Notes: generated from the sequence alone by a model not told the origin. Positions 9,096 to 18,356 are shown, counted from the stretch's first letter. The stretch: 64,000 nucleotides of DNA from Lacihabitans sp. CS3-21 (GCF_024343675.1 NZ_RJUD01000012.1:38266-102265), one strand, 5' to 3'. Translations and numbers: made by a program.

Positions 9096-9486
9096 ATGAT
9101 TTCTAAAAAAGCCAAATACGCACTAAAAGCTCTCACGAGACTAGCTGATGGATATGAAGCTCATAAACCACTATTAATATAAGAAGTTTCTAGAAGCCAT
9201 TCTTCTCGAACTCAGAAACAATGGAATACTCCAAAGTCAGAAAGGTAAAGGTGGTGGGTATTTATTAAGAATTCCGCCTGAGGAGGTTACGCTCTCCAAA
9301 GTCATTAGGATCATTGACGGGCCTATTGCACCTGTTCTGTGTGTCTCTTTGAATTTTTATGGAAAATGTGATGATTGTAGCAATGAGGAGAAATGTAAAA
9401 TAAGACCTGTTATGGCTAGAATCAGGGATGCCAATTTATCGGTTTACGACAATGTGACTTTAAAAGATATGCTAAATGACGTTTAA
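9096..9486 (+). pseudogene. Rrf2-family transcriptional regulator, broken by internal deletion
   Basis: The first frame (9096-9182) reads MISKKAKYALKALTRLADGY, then a few residues to LLI and a TAA stop at 9180. A different frame then continues from about 9181 as KKFLEAILLELRNNGI, KGKGGGYLLRIPPEEVTL, GPIAPVLCVSLNFYGKC and so on to a stop at 9484. Together these are a normal Rrf2 protein of about 140 residues. What is missing is roughly ten codons plus the frame, and these normally encode the helix-turn-helix recognition segment (the SEIAxxxxIP region). A simple sequencing slip would not remove about 30 bases, so a true deletion is likely. The C-terminal cysteines (C..C....C) remain. The 3' end overlaps the aldehyde dehydrogenase start. 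Confidence 0.85.
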
Positions 9487-10828
9487 AAGTATAAATCCTG
9501 CAAATGGTGAGGTTATAGCGAGTTTTGAGGAAGATGCAGATTACGCTTTAAAGATAAGATTGGGAGAAAAGAGTTTCGACAGGTGGAAAAAAACGGGAAT
9601 TGAGGAAAGAATAAAGCTAATACTGAATTTGGCCGTAATATTAGAAGCTCGAAAGGCAGAATTAGCCAAAGAAATAAGCCTTGAAATGGGCAAAACTTTG
9701 AAATCGGCCACTGCCGAAATAGAAAAATGTGCTATCACGGCGAAGTATTATTGCCAAATAGCTGAGGAACAACTGGGAAGTATCGAAGTGAGTAACTACG
9801 CTCACAAGGCGTATTATAAGTATGAACCCCAAGGCGGTATATTGGCCGTAATGCCTTGGAATTTCCCCTATTGGCAGGCCCTAAGGTTCGCAATTCCTAC
9901 AATTTTGGCCGGAAATGTAGTTTTACTAAAGCATGCTCCAAATGTATTTATGTCGGCCACAACACTGGAAAAACTCTTCATCGAGGCCGGGTTTGAGAAT
10001 GGAATTTTTCAAAATCTTTTAGTTGGTATTGACAAAATAGAATCAATTGTAGCCGACCCTTTCATCAAAGGCGTAACCCTGACAGGAAGCAATTTGGCGG
10101 GTTCGTCATTGGCTAGTTTGGCAGGTAAATATTTAAAAAAGTCAGTTTTGGAACTTGGAGGTTCTGATCCTTTTGTAGTTTTGGCAGATGCAAATATCGA
10201 AAATGCAGCTACTTTTGCCGTAAAGTCTCGTTTTCAAAATGCAGGACAAACTTGCATTGCGGCCAAAAGATGGATTGTTGTAGATGAGGTTTATGAGGAA
10301 TTCCTGAATAAGGTCTCAGAAAAAATAAACAAACTTAAAGCTGGTGACCCATTTAATACAGAATCCGACTTTGGACCTGTGGCAAGATTAGATTTAGCCG
10401 AAAAAATTGAAGGCCAAATTAATTTCCTGGTAAAAAAAGGAGCAAAAAAACTGATTAATGGAGTAAGAAAGGGTTGTTTAATCACGCCAACTCTTCTAAA
10501 TATGAATAGGGATTTGAGTCATTCATTTACAGAAGAATTGTTTGGGCCAGTAGCCTGTATAATTAAAGCCAAAAACACGGATGAGGCCATAGAAATCGCC
10601 AATGAAACCAATTTTGGTCTTGGGGCAAGTCTTTGGAGCCAGAATTTGGAGGAAGGAGAACATCTGCTACAAAAACTTAATGCGGGTTCTGTATATCTCA
10701 ACTCCATGGTAAAATCTGATGCATCTATGCCTTTTGGGGGTATAAATCAGTCGGGATATGGACGCGAATTGGGTGTTTATGGATTCTACGAATTCTGCAA
10801 TGTAAAATCCTACATAATCGAAAAATAA
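9476..10828 (+). CDS. NAD(P)-dependent aldehyde dehydrogenase, succinate-semialdehyde-dehydrogenase-like
   Basis: A 450-residue aldehyde dehydrogenase of the type usually annotated as succinate-semialdehyde dehydrogenase. Catalytic Cys lies in QNAGQTCIAAKR and general-base Glu in VLELGGSDPFVV. PWNFPYWQALR and LTGSNLAGSSLA are cofactor-binding stretches. It ends PFGGINQSGYGRELG, also standard. The ATG at 9476 lies inside the 3' end of the broken Rrf2 gene in another frame, so the pair was probably translationally coupled and coregulated before the regulator decayed. The substrate is inferred from family resemblance only. Confidence 0.88.
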   Translation: MTFKSINPANGEVIASFEEDADYALKIRLGEKSFDRWKKTGIEERIKLILNLAVILEARKAELAKEISLEMGKTLKSATAEIEKCAITAKYYCQIAEEQLGSIEVSNYAHKAYYKYEPQGGILAVMPWNFPYWQALRFAIPTILAGNVVLLKHAPNVFMSATTLEKLFIEAGFENGIFQNLLVGIDKIESIVADPFIKGVTLTGSNLAGSSLASLAGKYLKKSVLELGGSDPFVVLADANIENAATFAVKSRFQNAGQTCIAAKRWIVVDEVYEEFLNKVSEKINKLKAGDPFNTESDFGPVARLDLAEKIEGQINFLVKKGAKKLINGVRKGCLITPTLLNMNRDLSHSFTEELFGPVACIIKAKNTDEAIEIANETNFGLGASLWSQNLEEGEHLLQKLNAGSVYLNSMVKSDASMPFGGINQSGYGRELGVYGFYEFCNVKSYIIEK

Positions 10829-10895
10829 AATCGTTTGGTGATTATTAAACTTATATCTAAATTTAACTTTTAAAAATTTAACCCTTATCCGAAAT

Positions 10896-11375
10896 ATGGA
10901 AAATATTAGACCTACATTTCTTACAGTTTTGTGTGTGCTAACCTTCTTGGGTAGTGCATTTGGTATTTATAATGCCATGACAACTTATTCTTCGGCAGGT
11001 ATTGCCACTGGCCTCACGCAAGAAGCTATGGAAAATGCTAAAGACCAAATAGACGAGCAAGCTCAAGATGAAAAATCTGCTGAGATGGTGAATAAAATCA
11101 TGGATTCTGTAAGCAATGACTTATCAGAAGAAAAAATAAAAAATGGAGCCCTTGCTAGTGGATTAGCAAACATTCTAACCCTAATCGGAGCTGTGCTTAT
11201 GTGGGGTTTAAATAAAAAAGGCTTCTTTGTTTACATAGCAGGAACTTTAGTAGCCATAGTTGCACCATTGGTTATTTATGATGGATTTCTAGGCTTTGTA
11301 GGTAGCGGAATGATTGCCTTTGTAGGCATTATATTCTGCGTTCTTTACTTCCTGAATGTCAAGCACATGGCCTAA
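10896..11375 (+). CDS. Membrane protein of unknown function, 159 residues
   Basis: One hydrophobic helix near the N-terminus (about residues 8-27), a hydrophilic, acidic stretch of about 55 residues (EAMENAKDQIDEQ, EKSAEMVNKIM), and then three closely spaced helices to the C-terminus. This looks like a four-helix inner-membrane protein with one exposed loop. Similar proteins are widespread in Bacteroidota, but I know of no function. It is followed by a good terminator and looks monocistronic. Confidence 0.7.
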   Translation: MENIRPTFLTVLCVLTFLGSAFGIYNAMTTYSSAGIATGLTQEAMENAKDQIDEQAQDEKSAEMVNKIMDSVSNDLSEEKIKNGALASGLANILTLIGAVLMWGLNKKGFFVYIAGTLVAIVAPLVIYDGFLGFVGSGMIAFVGIIFCVLYFLNVKHMA

Positions 11376-11398
11376 AAATAACATTAATTCTCATTCCT

Positions 11399-11424
11399 AA
11401 AAGCCTACTCGTTAGGCTTTTTTT
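11399..11424 (+). terminator. Rho-independent terminator after the 159-residue membrane protein gene
   Basis: AAAGCCTA and TAGGCTTT form a stem around a small CTCGT loop, followed by a run of T. It sits 24 bases after the stop codon and just before the helicase gene. Confidence 0.75.
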
Positions 11425-11435
11425 ATTCTTTAAAA

Positions 11436-12857
11436 ATGTCCAAATCACTATCTTTTGCTGAACTTTTAGTCAATAATTTCAAACATGCACCTACCGCAGG
11501 GCAATCAAAATTATTTGACTTATTAGATCAGTTCATCAACGATGAGGAAGAAAGAACCGTATTTGTGTTAAAAGGATATGCAGGAACCGGAAAAACGACC
11601 ATTCTGAGTTCATTTATCAAAACGCTTCCGACCTTTGGATGGAAATATTCTTTACTAGCTCCAACAGGTAGAGCCGCCAAAGTAATGTCTAATTATACCA
11701 GAGGAAAAGCTCAAACCATTCACCGCAAAATATACAAGCAAAAAGAGGATAGCTACTCTGGAAACCTGGTTTTTGAACTTCAAGAAAACAAGGAAGAAGG
11801 TACCATATTTATTGTAGATGAGGCCTCTATGATAGCCGATACGAGAGAATTTGGGAGTAACGGTCTATTGCATGATTTGATAAACTTCGTTTTTAAAGGT
11901 ACTGAAAATAAACTGATGCTCATCGGTGATGAGGCCCAGCTTCCTCCCGTCTCTATGCCTTTAAGCCCAGCTTTGGATATCGCACATGTGCAAGATTTTT
12001 ATTATTCTAAAGTTTACACTACCACCCTAAAGGACGTCATGAGACAAGAGGCCAACTCAGGAATACTGACCAACGCCACATTATTGAGAGACCAACTCCA
12101 AGTAGAAAAACCTGAAATACAACTCATTACCAAGGGATTTAAGGATATCTTCAAAATGACCGGTGAAAAACTGGAAGACGGCATCCGTTATGCTTATGAC
12201 AAATATGGCCCTGAAAATACCATTGTACTTACCCGTTCCAATCGCAATGCAGTTCAATACAATAGGTTGATAAGAAACCAAATAAATTATTCCGATTCAG
12301 AATTGGATAATGGAGATATTTTGATGGTGGTGAAAAACAATTACACGGTTTTAGATGAAGAATCTCAGGCTGGATTTGTGGCCAATGGAGAATTCGCCAT
12401 CGTAAAACGAATTGGCCGTGAAGAAGAAATGCATGGGTTTAGGTTTCAAAATGTTACACTACAGCTGATAGACTATCCCGAAGATCCTCCATTCGAAACT
12501 TTGATCTTTTTGGATACATTATATTCCAACTCACCGAGCTTAAGCCAAGAGGAAAACAAGAAACTTTATGAAAGTGTCTCTCAAGATTATTTTTGGGTTA
12601 AAGCCAAAAGAGAGCGTAACAAAATGATTAAAGAAGATAAATACATGAGTGCATTACAAGTAAAGTTTGCCTACGCACTTACTTGTCACAAAGCACAAGG
12701 TGGTCAATGGAACGCCGTATTTATTGACCAAATTTATTTACCCAATCAGGAAATTGACTTAGAAATTGTCAGGTGGCTTTATACTGCTATCACGAGAGGA
12801 ATAAACGAAGTATTTTTTGTAAATTTCCAGCCCACTTTTTTTTTGGAAAGCAAATAA
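11436..12857 (+). CDS. RecD-like superfamily 1 DNA helicase / AAA ATPase
   Basis: A 473-residue ATP-dependent helicase-like protein. Walker A is GYAGTGKTTIL, motif Ia LLAPTGRAAKVMSNYT, Walker B IFIVDEASMI, motif III LIGDEAQLPPV, and the C-terminal UvrD-like part has LTCHKAQGGQW and LYTAITRG. It is shorter than RecD or RecD2 and has none of the RecBC partners next to it. It is a stand-alone RecD/Pif1-like enzyme, common in Bacteroidota, with an expected role in DNA repair or replication. corA starts ten bases after its stop, so the two are probably cotranscribed. Confidence 0.85.
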   Translation: MSKSLSFAELLVNNFKHAPTAGQSKLFDLLDQFINDEEERTVFVLKGYAGTGKTTILSSFIKTLPTFGWKYSLLAPTGRAAKVMSNYTRGKAQTIHRKIYKQKEDSYSGNLVFELQENKEEGTIFIVDEASMIADTREFGSNGLLHDLINFVFKGTENKLMLIGDEAQLPPVSMPLSPALDIAHVQDFYYSKVYTTTLKDVMRQEANSGILTNATLLRDQLQVEKPEIQLITKGFKDIFKMTGEKLEDGIRYAYDKYGPENTIVLTRSNRNAVQYNRLIRNQINYSDSELDNGDILMVVKNNYTVLDEESQAGFVANGEFAIVKRIGREEEMHGFRFQNVTLQLIDYPEDPPFETLIFLDTLYSNSPSLSQEENKKLYESVSQDYFWVKAKRERNKMIKEDKYMSALQVKFAYALTCHKAQGGQWNAVFIDQIYLPNQEIDLEIVRWLYTAITRGINEVFFVNFQPTFFLESK

Positions 12858-12867
12858 GTTAAATTTT

Positions 12868-13956
12868 ATGGGAAAAGTAAAACAAAAAAATAGACCCAAA
12901 ACACCCAAGCACGAAGTTTTTTCCTCAGCAGGAACAGCCAAATATATTGGAAAAAGCATAGAGGGAGAATCAACCATAACTATAGTAGACTATAGTGTTG
13001 AAGGAGTTTTGATTACCCAAAATCCAGCAATTGAGGAAATAAAAGACCTTTTGGCTTCACAAATGAACCACTGGATAGACATCGAGGGAATTCACAATAA
13101 AGAAAATATTGAGAAAATCAGCAAAGTATTTGAACTTCATCCTTTGATGATGGAGGACATTTTAAATACCACCCAAAAAGCGAAACTAGATTACTACGAG
13201 AAGAATAATCAAATGTTTTTGGTTTTGAAAATTCCATTTCGAAACAAAGAAACTGCGGAAATTGAAACAGAACATGTTTCCATAGTTTTGGACGAAAAAT
13301 ATGCCCTCAGTTTTCAGGAATTAGATAACCACAATATTTTCAAGCCCATTTTGCTCAGAATGGACAGAGAAAATAGCAAAACCAAAAGAAGCAAATTAGA
13401 TTATTTGTTTTACTCTTTTATAGACATTGCTGTTGACAATTATTTCGTTGTTCTTAACGAAACAGAGGAAAAACTAGAAGCACTCAGTGACCAAATATTG
13501 GCCAATGCCAAGTCGATACATCAGAACCAATTGTTCTATATAAAACGGGAAATAAATGCCCTCAGAAAAGCCCTTTTCCCTTTAAAAGATATTATAAATC
13601 AGCTAGTTAGAGATGAATATAACCTAATTCATTCTGAAACAAAAGTATATCTAAAAGACGTCCTTGATCATGTGTTGGAAAATCTCGAAGCGATAGAAAC
13701 TTTCAAAGACGAAATTGAGAACCTCTTGGTTAATTATCATTCACAACTGAGCAACCGAATGAACTCCGTCATGAAAACCTTGACCGTTTTCACGGCCATA
13801 TTTATGCCGCTGACCTTTATCGTAGGTATATATGGCATGAACTTCGAACATATGCCAGAGCTAAAAGAACCCAACGGTTACTTTTATACACTCGCATCAA
13901 TGTTTGTACTATCTATAGGACTTTGGATTTACTTTAAATGGAAAAAATATATTTAA
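12868..13956 (+). CDS. corA: Magnesium/cobalt transporter CorA
   Basis: A 362-residue inner-membrane divalent-cation channel. The large N-terminal domain is cytoplasmic and acidic. The two C-terminal helices flank the signature YGMNFEHMPEL (GMN selectivity loop) near residues 322-332, and the protein ends in a basic tail (FKWKKYI). Length and topology are normal for the family. It follows the helicase gene by ten bases and overlaps the convergent HMA gene by four bases at its 3' end. No regulatory M-box was seen upstream. Confidence 0.93.
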   Translation: MGKVKQKNRPKTPKHEVFSSAGTAKYIGKSIEGESTITIVDYSVEGVLITQNPAIEEIKDLLASQMNHWIDIEGIHNKENIEKISKVFELHPLMMEDILNTTQKAKLDYYEKNNQMFLVLKIPFRNKETAEIETEHVSIVLDEKYALSFQELDNHNIFKPILLRMDRENSKTKRSKLDYLFYSFIDIAVDNYFVVLNETEEKLEALSDQILANAKSIHQNQLFYIKREINALRKALFPLKDIINQLVRDEYNLIHSETKVYLKDVLDHVLENLEAIETFKDEIENLLVNYHSQLSNRMNSVMKTLTVFTAIFMPLTFIVGIYGMNFEHMPELKEPNGYFYTLASMFVLSIGLWIYFKWKKYI

Positions 13957-14156
13957 ACAATTTCCTCCGCAATAAACCCAATCCGTTTTAACTTATTTAC
14001 TATTTCTGAAGGAGTAATATCATTATTGGAAACCTCCAATATTTTGGCTGGATTATCAGTATCAACTTTCCATGCGTTTTCTCCAACCAAGCCATCCAGT
14101 GTATTTTTCACTTTAGCCACACAGTTCTGACAATTAATATTTGATTTGAATTTCAT
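13953..14156 (-). CDS. Heavy-metal-associated (HMA) domain protein, likely copper chaperone
   Basis: A 67-residue free HMA domain. The metal-binding pair is CQNC at residues 9-12 (NINCQNCVAKVKNTL), and the predicted beta-alpha-beta-beta-alpha-beta order fits. Such small proteins carry Cu(I) to P1B ATPases, and the gene lies directly downstream of copA on the same strand (89-base gap), which supports that role. The middle part (NPAKILEVSNNDITPSE) is ordinary for Bacteroidota members. Confidence 0.85.
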   Translation of the reverse strand: MKFKSNINCQNCVAKVKNTLDGLVGENAWKVDTDNPAKILEVSNNDITPSEIVNKLKRIGFIAEEIV

Positions 14157-14173
14157 TTTTTGTTTGTTTTATT

Positions 14174-14236
14174 GAACACGGATTTAAAGGATTTGATACA
14201 GAAATAAATCATTAAAATCCATTAAATCTTTGATCC
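14174..14236. repeat. Imperfect inverted repeat between copA and the HMA gene
   Basis: AACACGGATTTAAAGGATTTGATAC on the left and, on the opposite strand, GGATCAAAGATTTAATGGATTT on the right give an imperfect dyad (the left arm is quoted here only as GGATTTAAAGGATTTGAT in essence). Sequences like CCTTTAAATCCGTGTTC are familiar as dispersed intergenic elements in Bacteroidota; that is recall, not a search. It could form a hairpin in the copA-hma transcript. Confidence 0.3.
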
Positions 14237-14245
14237 GAAATGTAC

Positions 14246-16576
14246 TTATATTTTCTTAAACTTTAACCTCAAACTGTTACTAACCACACTTATCGAACTC
14301 AAAGCCATGGCTGCACTTGCCAGCATGGGCTGCATCATAAACCCTGTGCTGATGTATAACACACCTGCTGCCACAGGTATGGCCAAAATATTATAAATAA
14401 AAGCCCAGAACAAATTTTGATTAACAACAGCCGTGGTATTTTTAGATAATTGAATGGATGAAATCACTCTCGATAAATCATGTCCAAGAATGGTAATATC
14501 GGCCACCTCTTTGGCGGCGTCGGCTCCATTGCTCATGGCTATTGATACATCAGCTTGGGTAAAGGCTATGGTATCATTTATTCCATCGCCCACCATTGCC
14601 ACCACCGCATTCTTTGATTTTAAAGAATTGATGTAATCTGCCTTTTCTTCAGGCAAGACCTCGCCTTTAAAGTTCAAAACCCCAAGATTATTTGCCATCT
14701 TACTGACAGCCAAAATATTATCTCCTGATAAAAGATGTACTTTTATATGGTTGGCAGCCAAAGTTTTTAGGTGTTTTTCTAATTCAGGTTTTAGCTCATC
14801 TCCAATTTCAATAATTGCCAAAAGTTCTTTTTCGTTTGAAAAATAAACCAAAGAGTTCTCTGAATCTTGGGCGTAGTCAGTCTTAACTGCAATTCCTTGA
14901 TTTAGGATAAATTGTTTTTTACCCGCAAAAAAGGCTTGACCACCATAATACCCTGAAATACCCATTCCAGAGAAATTTTCAAAATTCTCAATTTTTACCA
15001 GTTCAAGTTCTGAATAATATTGACATATGGCACGAGCCAGAGGATGTGTAGAATTGCTCTCCAAAGAAGCTAAAATATTTAGTCTGGCCGCATCAAAATA
15101 ATGGGTTTTTATTACTCTTGGCTCACCCGTGGTAATGGTTCCAGTTTTATCTAATACCAAGTCGGTGATTTTTCCAGCATTCTCGAGCGATTGTGCATTT
15201 TTTATAAGTATTCCATTTACTGCTCCTTTTCCTATGCCTACCATAAGAGCCGTGGGTGTCGCCAAGCCCATTGCACATGGACACGCTACTACCAAAACAG
15301 TAACGAAAGACAGAAATGCCATGTTGGAATTATACAAAATGAAATACCATATCAAAAAACTTAGGACTGCAGTTACAATGACAATAGGTACAAAAACGCT
15401 TGAAACTTTATCCACTTTTTTCTGTATGGGTGCTTTTGAAGACAAGGCCTCCTCAACTTTGCTGATAATTCCTGCCAAATAGGTCTCCGAATGCACTTTT
15501 TTGACTTCAAAATCTAAAACACCCTCAACATTTAGTGTTCCTGCAAAAAGGTAATCACCAAAGCTTTTGGTCTTTGGCAAGGGTTCGCCAGAAATCATGC
15601 TTTCATTTACGCTTGAGCTTCCGCTCGCCACCACACCATCCAGAGGAATTTTTTGTCCAGGCAGAACCCTCAACATCTCGCCCGTATTAATTTCTTGAAT
15701 TTCCTTTTCCACAACATTATTTCCCCTGACAACCTTTACAGTTGTTTCTTCAAGATCCATCAATTTTTTTATAGAATCTGATGCTCTATTTTTTGCGGAA
15801 TCCTCTAAATATTTACCTAAAAGAACAAAAAAGATAACTATCCCAGCCGATTCAAAGTAAATTTGTGCATGTTGATGCTGATGAAACAAATGTGGAAATA
15901 GTAAATTAATTAGGCTAAATACATACGCTACTCCAGTGCTCAAAGCCACCAAAGTATCCATATTAGATTCTAACCTCCTGGCTTTTTTCCAAGCATTTAT
16001 AAAAAAATGCCTTCCAAAATAAAACACTAAAGGTGAACTCAAAAACCACATTAGATAATGGCCCATTGGCCAATCCATGAAAAACATCCCAATCAAAAAA
16101 AGAGGTAGAGCAAATAATGCAGAAAGCATTAGCTCTTTTTTTTGCATTTGGATTCGCTTTGAATTGGCTTTTTCAAAGTTCTCATCCATTACCAAATCAA
16201 AACCAATTTCCTTAAGGCTATTTTTAAATATTTCAGGATTGGTCAATTGAGGTAAATATTCAACCGTTACAGAATGATTGGCATAGTTTGCAGAAGAATA
16301 AATTACGCCATCCACATATTTTAATATGCTTTCAGCACTGTTTGCACAAGATGCACAACTGTACCCAAAAACCTTAAAAGTCTTCTTTGTGAATTCCAAT
16401 TCCACCTTATTTTTTCTGAGAATTCCAACTAATTCGGGTAAATAGTCACAGAGATCATCTACTTCAAGGTTTACAGAAGAATTACCAACTTGGTAAGGAT
16501 GTTTAAGGAGATTATTTAAATTTTCAAGAAGGCTGTCGGAGATTTTTTTTAAAAATCTAATTTCGTACTTTGCCAT
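14246..16576 (-). CDS. copA: Copper-translocating P1B-type ATPase
   Basis: A 776-residue Cu(I)-exporting ATPase of the inner membrane. There is one clear HMA domain near residues 62-133 with GYSCASCANSAES; the first 60 residues are a further HMA-like stretch without a CxxC. The membrane metal site CPC is in VACPCAMGLATPTAL. The phosphorylation motif is DKTGTITTGEP and the hinge is MVGDGINDT. TMs precede and follow these in the usual 1B order, ending with MALSSISVVSNSLRLKF, typical of the last helix. It sits with an HMA chaperone gene and after dapA, PAP2 and a small peptide gene on one strand. Confidence 0.95.
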   Translation of the reverse strand: MAKYEIRFLKKISDSLLENLNNLLKHPYQVGNSSVNLEVDDLCDYLPELVGILRKNKVELEFTKKTFKVFGYSCASCANSAESILKYVDGVIYSSANYANHSVTVEYLPQLTNPEIFKNSLKEIGFDLVMDENFEKANSKRIQMQKKELMLSALFALPLFLIGMFFMDWPMGHYLMWFLSSPLVFYFGRHFFINAWKKARRLESNMDTLVALSTGVAYVFSLINLLFPHLFHQHQHAQIYFESAGIVIFFVLLGKYLEDSAKNRASDSIKKLMDLEETTVKVVRGNNVVEKEIQEINTGEMLRVLPGQKIPLDGVVASGSSSVNESMISGEPLPKTKSFGDYLFAGTLNVEGVLDFEVKKVHSETYLAGIISKVEEALSSKAPIQKKVDKVSSVFVPIVIVTAVLSFLIWYFILYNSNMAFLSFVTVLVVACPCAMGLATPTALMVGIGKGAVNGILIKNAQSLENAGKITDLVLDKTGTITTGEPRVIKTHYFDAARLNILASLESNSTHPLARAICQYYSELELVKIENFENFSGMGISGYYGGQAFFAGKKQFILNQGIAVKTDYAQDSENSLVYFSNEKELLAIIEIGDELKPELEKHLKTLAANHIKVHLLSGDNILAVSKMANNLGVLNFKGEVLPEEKADYINSLKSKNAVVAMVGDGINDTIAFTQADVSIAMSNGADAAKEVADITILGHDLSRVISSIQLSKNTTAVVNQNLFWAFIYNILAIPVAAGVLYISTGFMMQPMLASAAMALSSISVVSNSLRLKFKKI

Positions 16577-16594
16577 ATTTTAAAGCCAGTAGCT

Positions 16595-16732
16595 TTATTC
16601 ACAGTTTATTAAACCCTTCGTGATTAGAAAAGGTAATAATACATATAAGGTGAGTCCTTTTATTAAAAAAAAGAAAAAACCAGCCCAACCGAGCTTTTTT
16701 AAATATGCTAATATCTTATCTTTCTTCGTCAT
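16595..16732 (-). CDS. 45-residue single-helix membrane peptide
   Basis: A complete ATG-to-TAA frame that begins MTKKDKILAYLKKLGWAGFF, continues through a strongly hydrophobic segment with LIKGL and VLLPFL, and ends GLINCE. The charged N-terminus, AYLKKLGWAGFFFFLIKGL-type core and single helix resemble small conserved peptides seen in many Bacteroidota (memory, not alignment). It lies 27 bases after the PAP2 stop and 18 bases before the copA start on the same strand, which fits an operon member. Its length is below the usual gene-calling limit. Function unknown. Confidence 0.65.
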   Translation of the reverse strand: MTKKDKILAYLKKLGWAGFFFFLIKGLTLYVLLPFLITKGLINCE

Positions 16733-16759
16733 CGCTTGTGTTTAGAACAAACAAACCGC

Positions 16760-17374
16760 TTAATAAGTTGGCTTTTGTACTTTTCTTTTTCTGTATTGAT
16801 TTAATAATATCTTGTTGAGTTGCCTCGACACAAAGGCCGAGCCAGTTCCTAATAACGCTCCAGCCAAAACATCTGATGGATAATGAACTCCCAAATGAAG
16901 TCTCGAATATCCAACACCTCCAGCGTAAAGTGCAGCGGGTGCAATAATATACCATTTTGGATAGCTCAATGAAAGAGATGTTGCCGCCGAAAAAGCCACT
17001 GCAGTACTTCCTGACGGAAATGAACTATCGTTTTCAATTTTATAATTCTGCAAAATAGGATATGGAACATACGGTCTATTTCGGTTTATGGATTTTTTAA
17101 GCATGTAACCCACACCATAAGTGCCTATTACCGCCATGGCCGCATTCATTCCTTCTTTCTTAAAAGCAGCGTCATTTTTTATAAAGCCAACCGCCAATAA
17201 TGCTGCAGGTGTACCAATAGCCACAACATCTGAAGTATTGGTTAAAAACTGCATATGAGGGTCAAATTTGCTGTTTCTATTTAGATTGACTTCTTTTAAG
17301 AAATCAATATCAAAATTTTGACTAAAAACTTGACTGGAAATAAAAAAAAGAAATATGAATTGTATTCTCATCAA
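16760..17374 (-). CDS. PAP2-family phosphatase-like protein with an altered motif 2
   Basis: A 204-residue protein with a signal peptide (residues 1-19, ending VFSQ). Motif 1 is KKSINRNRPYVPY and motif 3 is GYSRLHLGVHYPSDVLAG, both normal. Motif 2 reads SSFPSGSTAVAFS, so the histidine of the usual PSGH is replaced by serine. In PAP2 enzymes this histidine helps protonate the leaving group, so activity may be reduced or the role changed. The ATG overlaps the dapA stop by four bases (17371-17374). Natural substrates could be lipid phosphates, if it is active. Confidence 0.82.
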   Translation of the reverse strand: MMRIQFIFLFFISSQVFSQNFDIDFLKEVNLNRNSKFDPHMQFLTNTSDVVAIGTPAALLAVGFIKNDAAFKKEGMNAAMAVIGTYGVGYMLKKSINRNRPYVPYPILQNYKIENDSSFPSGSTAVAFSAATSLSLSYPKWYIIAPAALYAGGVGYSRLHLGVHYPSDVLAGALLGTGSAFVSRQLNKILLNQYRKRKVQKPTY

Positions 17375-18258
17375 TTTAAGAAGCCTTCTTTTTTCATAGA
17401 TTCTATCAACTGGGATCTAAGACCATCCGTTGCTTTTACTAAGGGCAATCTCACTCTGCCATCACAAATTCCTCTTATTTCGCAAACCATTTTTATACCT
17501 ACTGGATTAGACTCCACATACAACAAAGTATCAAAATCAAGGAAACGTTCTTGGATTTTTGAAGCTTTTTTGAAATCACCATCCAAGGCAGCGTGTGTCA
17601 TTTCAGCGAATTCTTTGGGAAATCCATTGGCAATAACAGAAATAACGCCTCTATAACCCAAACTTATTTGAGGTGTAACCAGATTATCATCGCCTGAAAC
17701 CAACAAAAACTCTGATGGAAGTTTCTTTGAGAGCTCAAGGGCGATTTCCATGCTGCATGAAGCATCTTTCAATCCTATGATGTTGGGATATTTACTTAGC
17801 TCCATTATGGTACTCACTTGCATAGAAGTAACCGTTCTTCCTGGTACATTGTACAAAATAACAGGAAGTGGTGATGCATCTGCAATGGCTTTAAAATGGG
17901 CAATAATGCCTGCCTGAGAGGGTTTTACGTAATATGGACAAACCGACAAAATAGCATCAACGCCACTCAAATCTGTATTTTTAAGTTTATAAATAACCTC
18001 AGCGGTATTGTTAGAACCAATGCCGTAAACTATCGGAAGTTTTTTTGAATTATTCTTCTTTACGAAGTCTAAAATGGCCAATTTTTCTTCATTTGTAGTG
18101 GTGGCTGACTCTCCAGTTGTACCATTCACCACGAAATAATCTGTACCATTTTCAGAATTATAGTCAATTAGCTTTTTTAATCCTGCAAAATCTACTGTAT
18201 TGTCTTCATTAAATGGGGTTATCAAAGCCACCCCTACTCCCTTAAGGCGATGTTCCAT
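17371..18258 (-). CDS. dapA: 4-hydroxy-tetrahydrodipicolinate synthase
   Basis: Condenses pyruvate with aspartate semialdehyde in lysine/diaminopimelate synthesis. A 295-residue class I aldolase TIM barrel: VVNGTTGESATTT is the pyruvate-carboxylate loop, the catalytic Tyr is in ILYNVPGRT, and the Schiff-base Lys is in NIIGLKDASCS. Length is normal. It is first in a minus-strand set dapA - PAP2 - small peptide - copA - hma. It is divergent from the LuxR response regulator gene. Confidence 0.95.
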   Translation of the reverse strand: MEHRLKGVGVALITPFNEDNTVDFAGLKKLIDYNSENGTDYFVVNGTTGESATTTNEEKLAILDFVKKNNSKKLPIVYGIGSNNTAEVIYKLKNTDLSGVDAILSVCPYYVKPSQAGIIAHFKAIADASPLPVILYNVPGRTVTSMQVSTIMELSKYPNIIGLKDASCSMEIALELSKKLPSEFLLVSGDDNLVTPQISLGYRGVISVIANGFPKEFAEMTHAALDGDFKKASKIQERFLDFDTLLYVESNPVGIKMVCEIRGICDGRVRLPLVKATDGLRSQLIESMKKEGFLN

Positions 18259-18356
18259 CTATTATATTTTTTTACAAAAATAAGGATTTTTTTAAAACGA
18301 TGGGGAAGAATACTGTTTATGCTTCTCAAATATTCGATATTATTGAAACATTTAAA

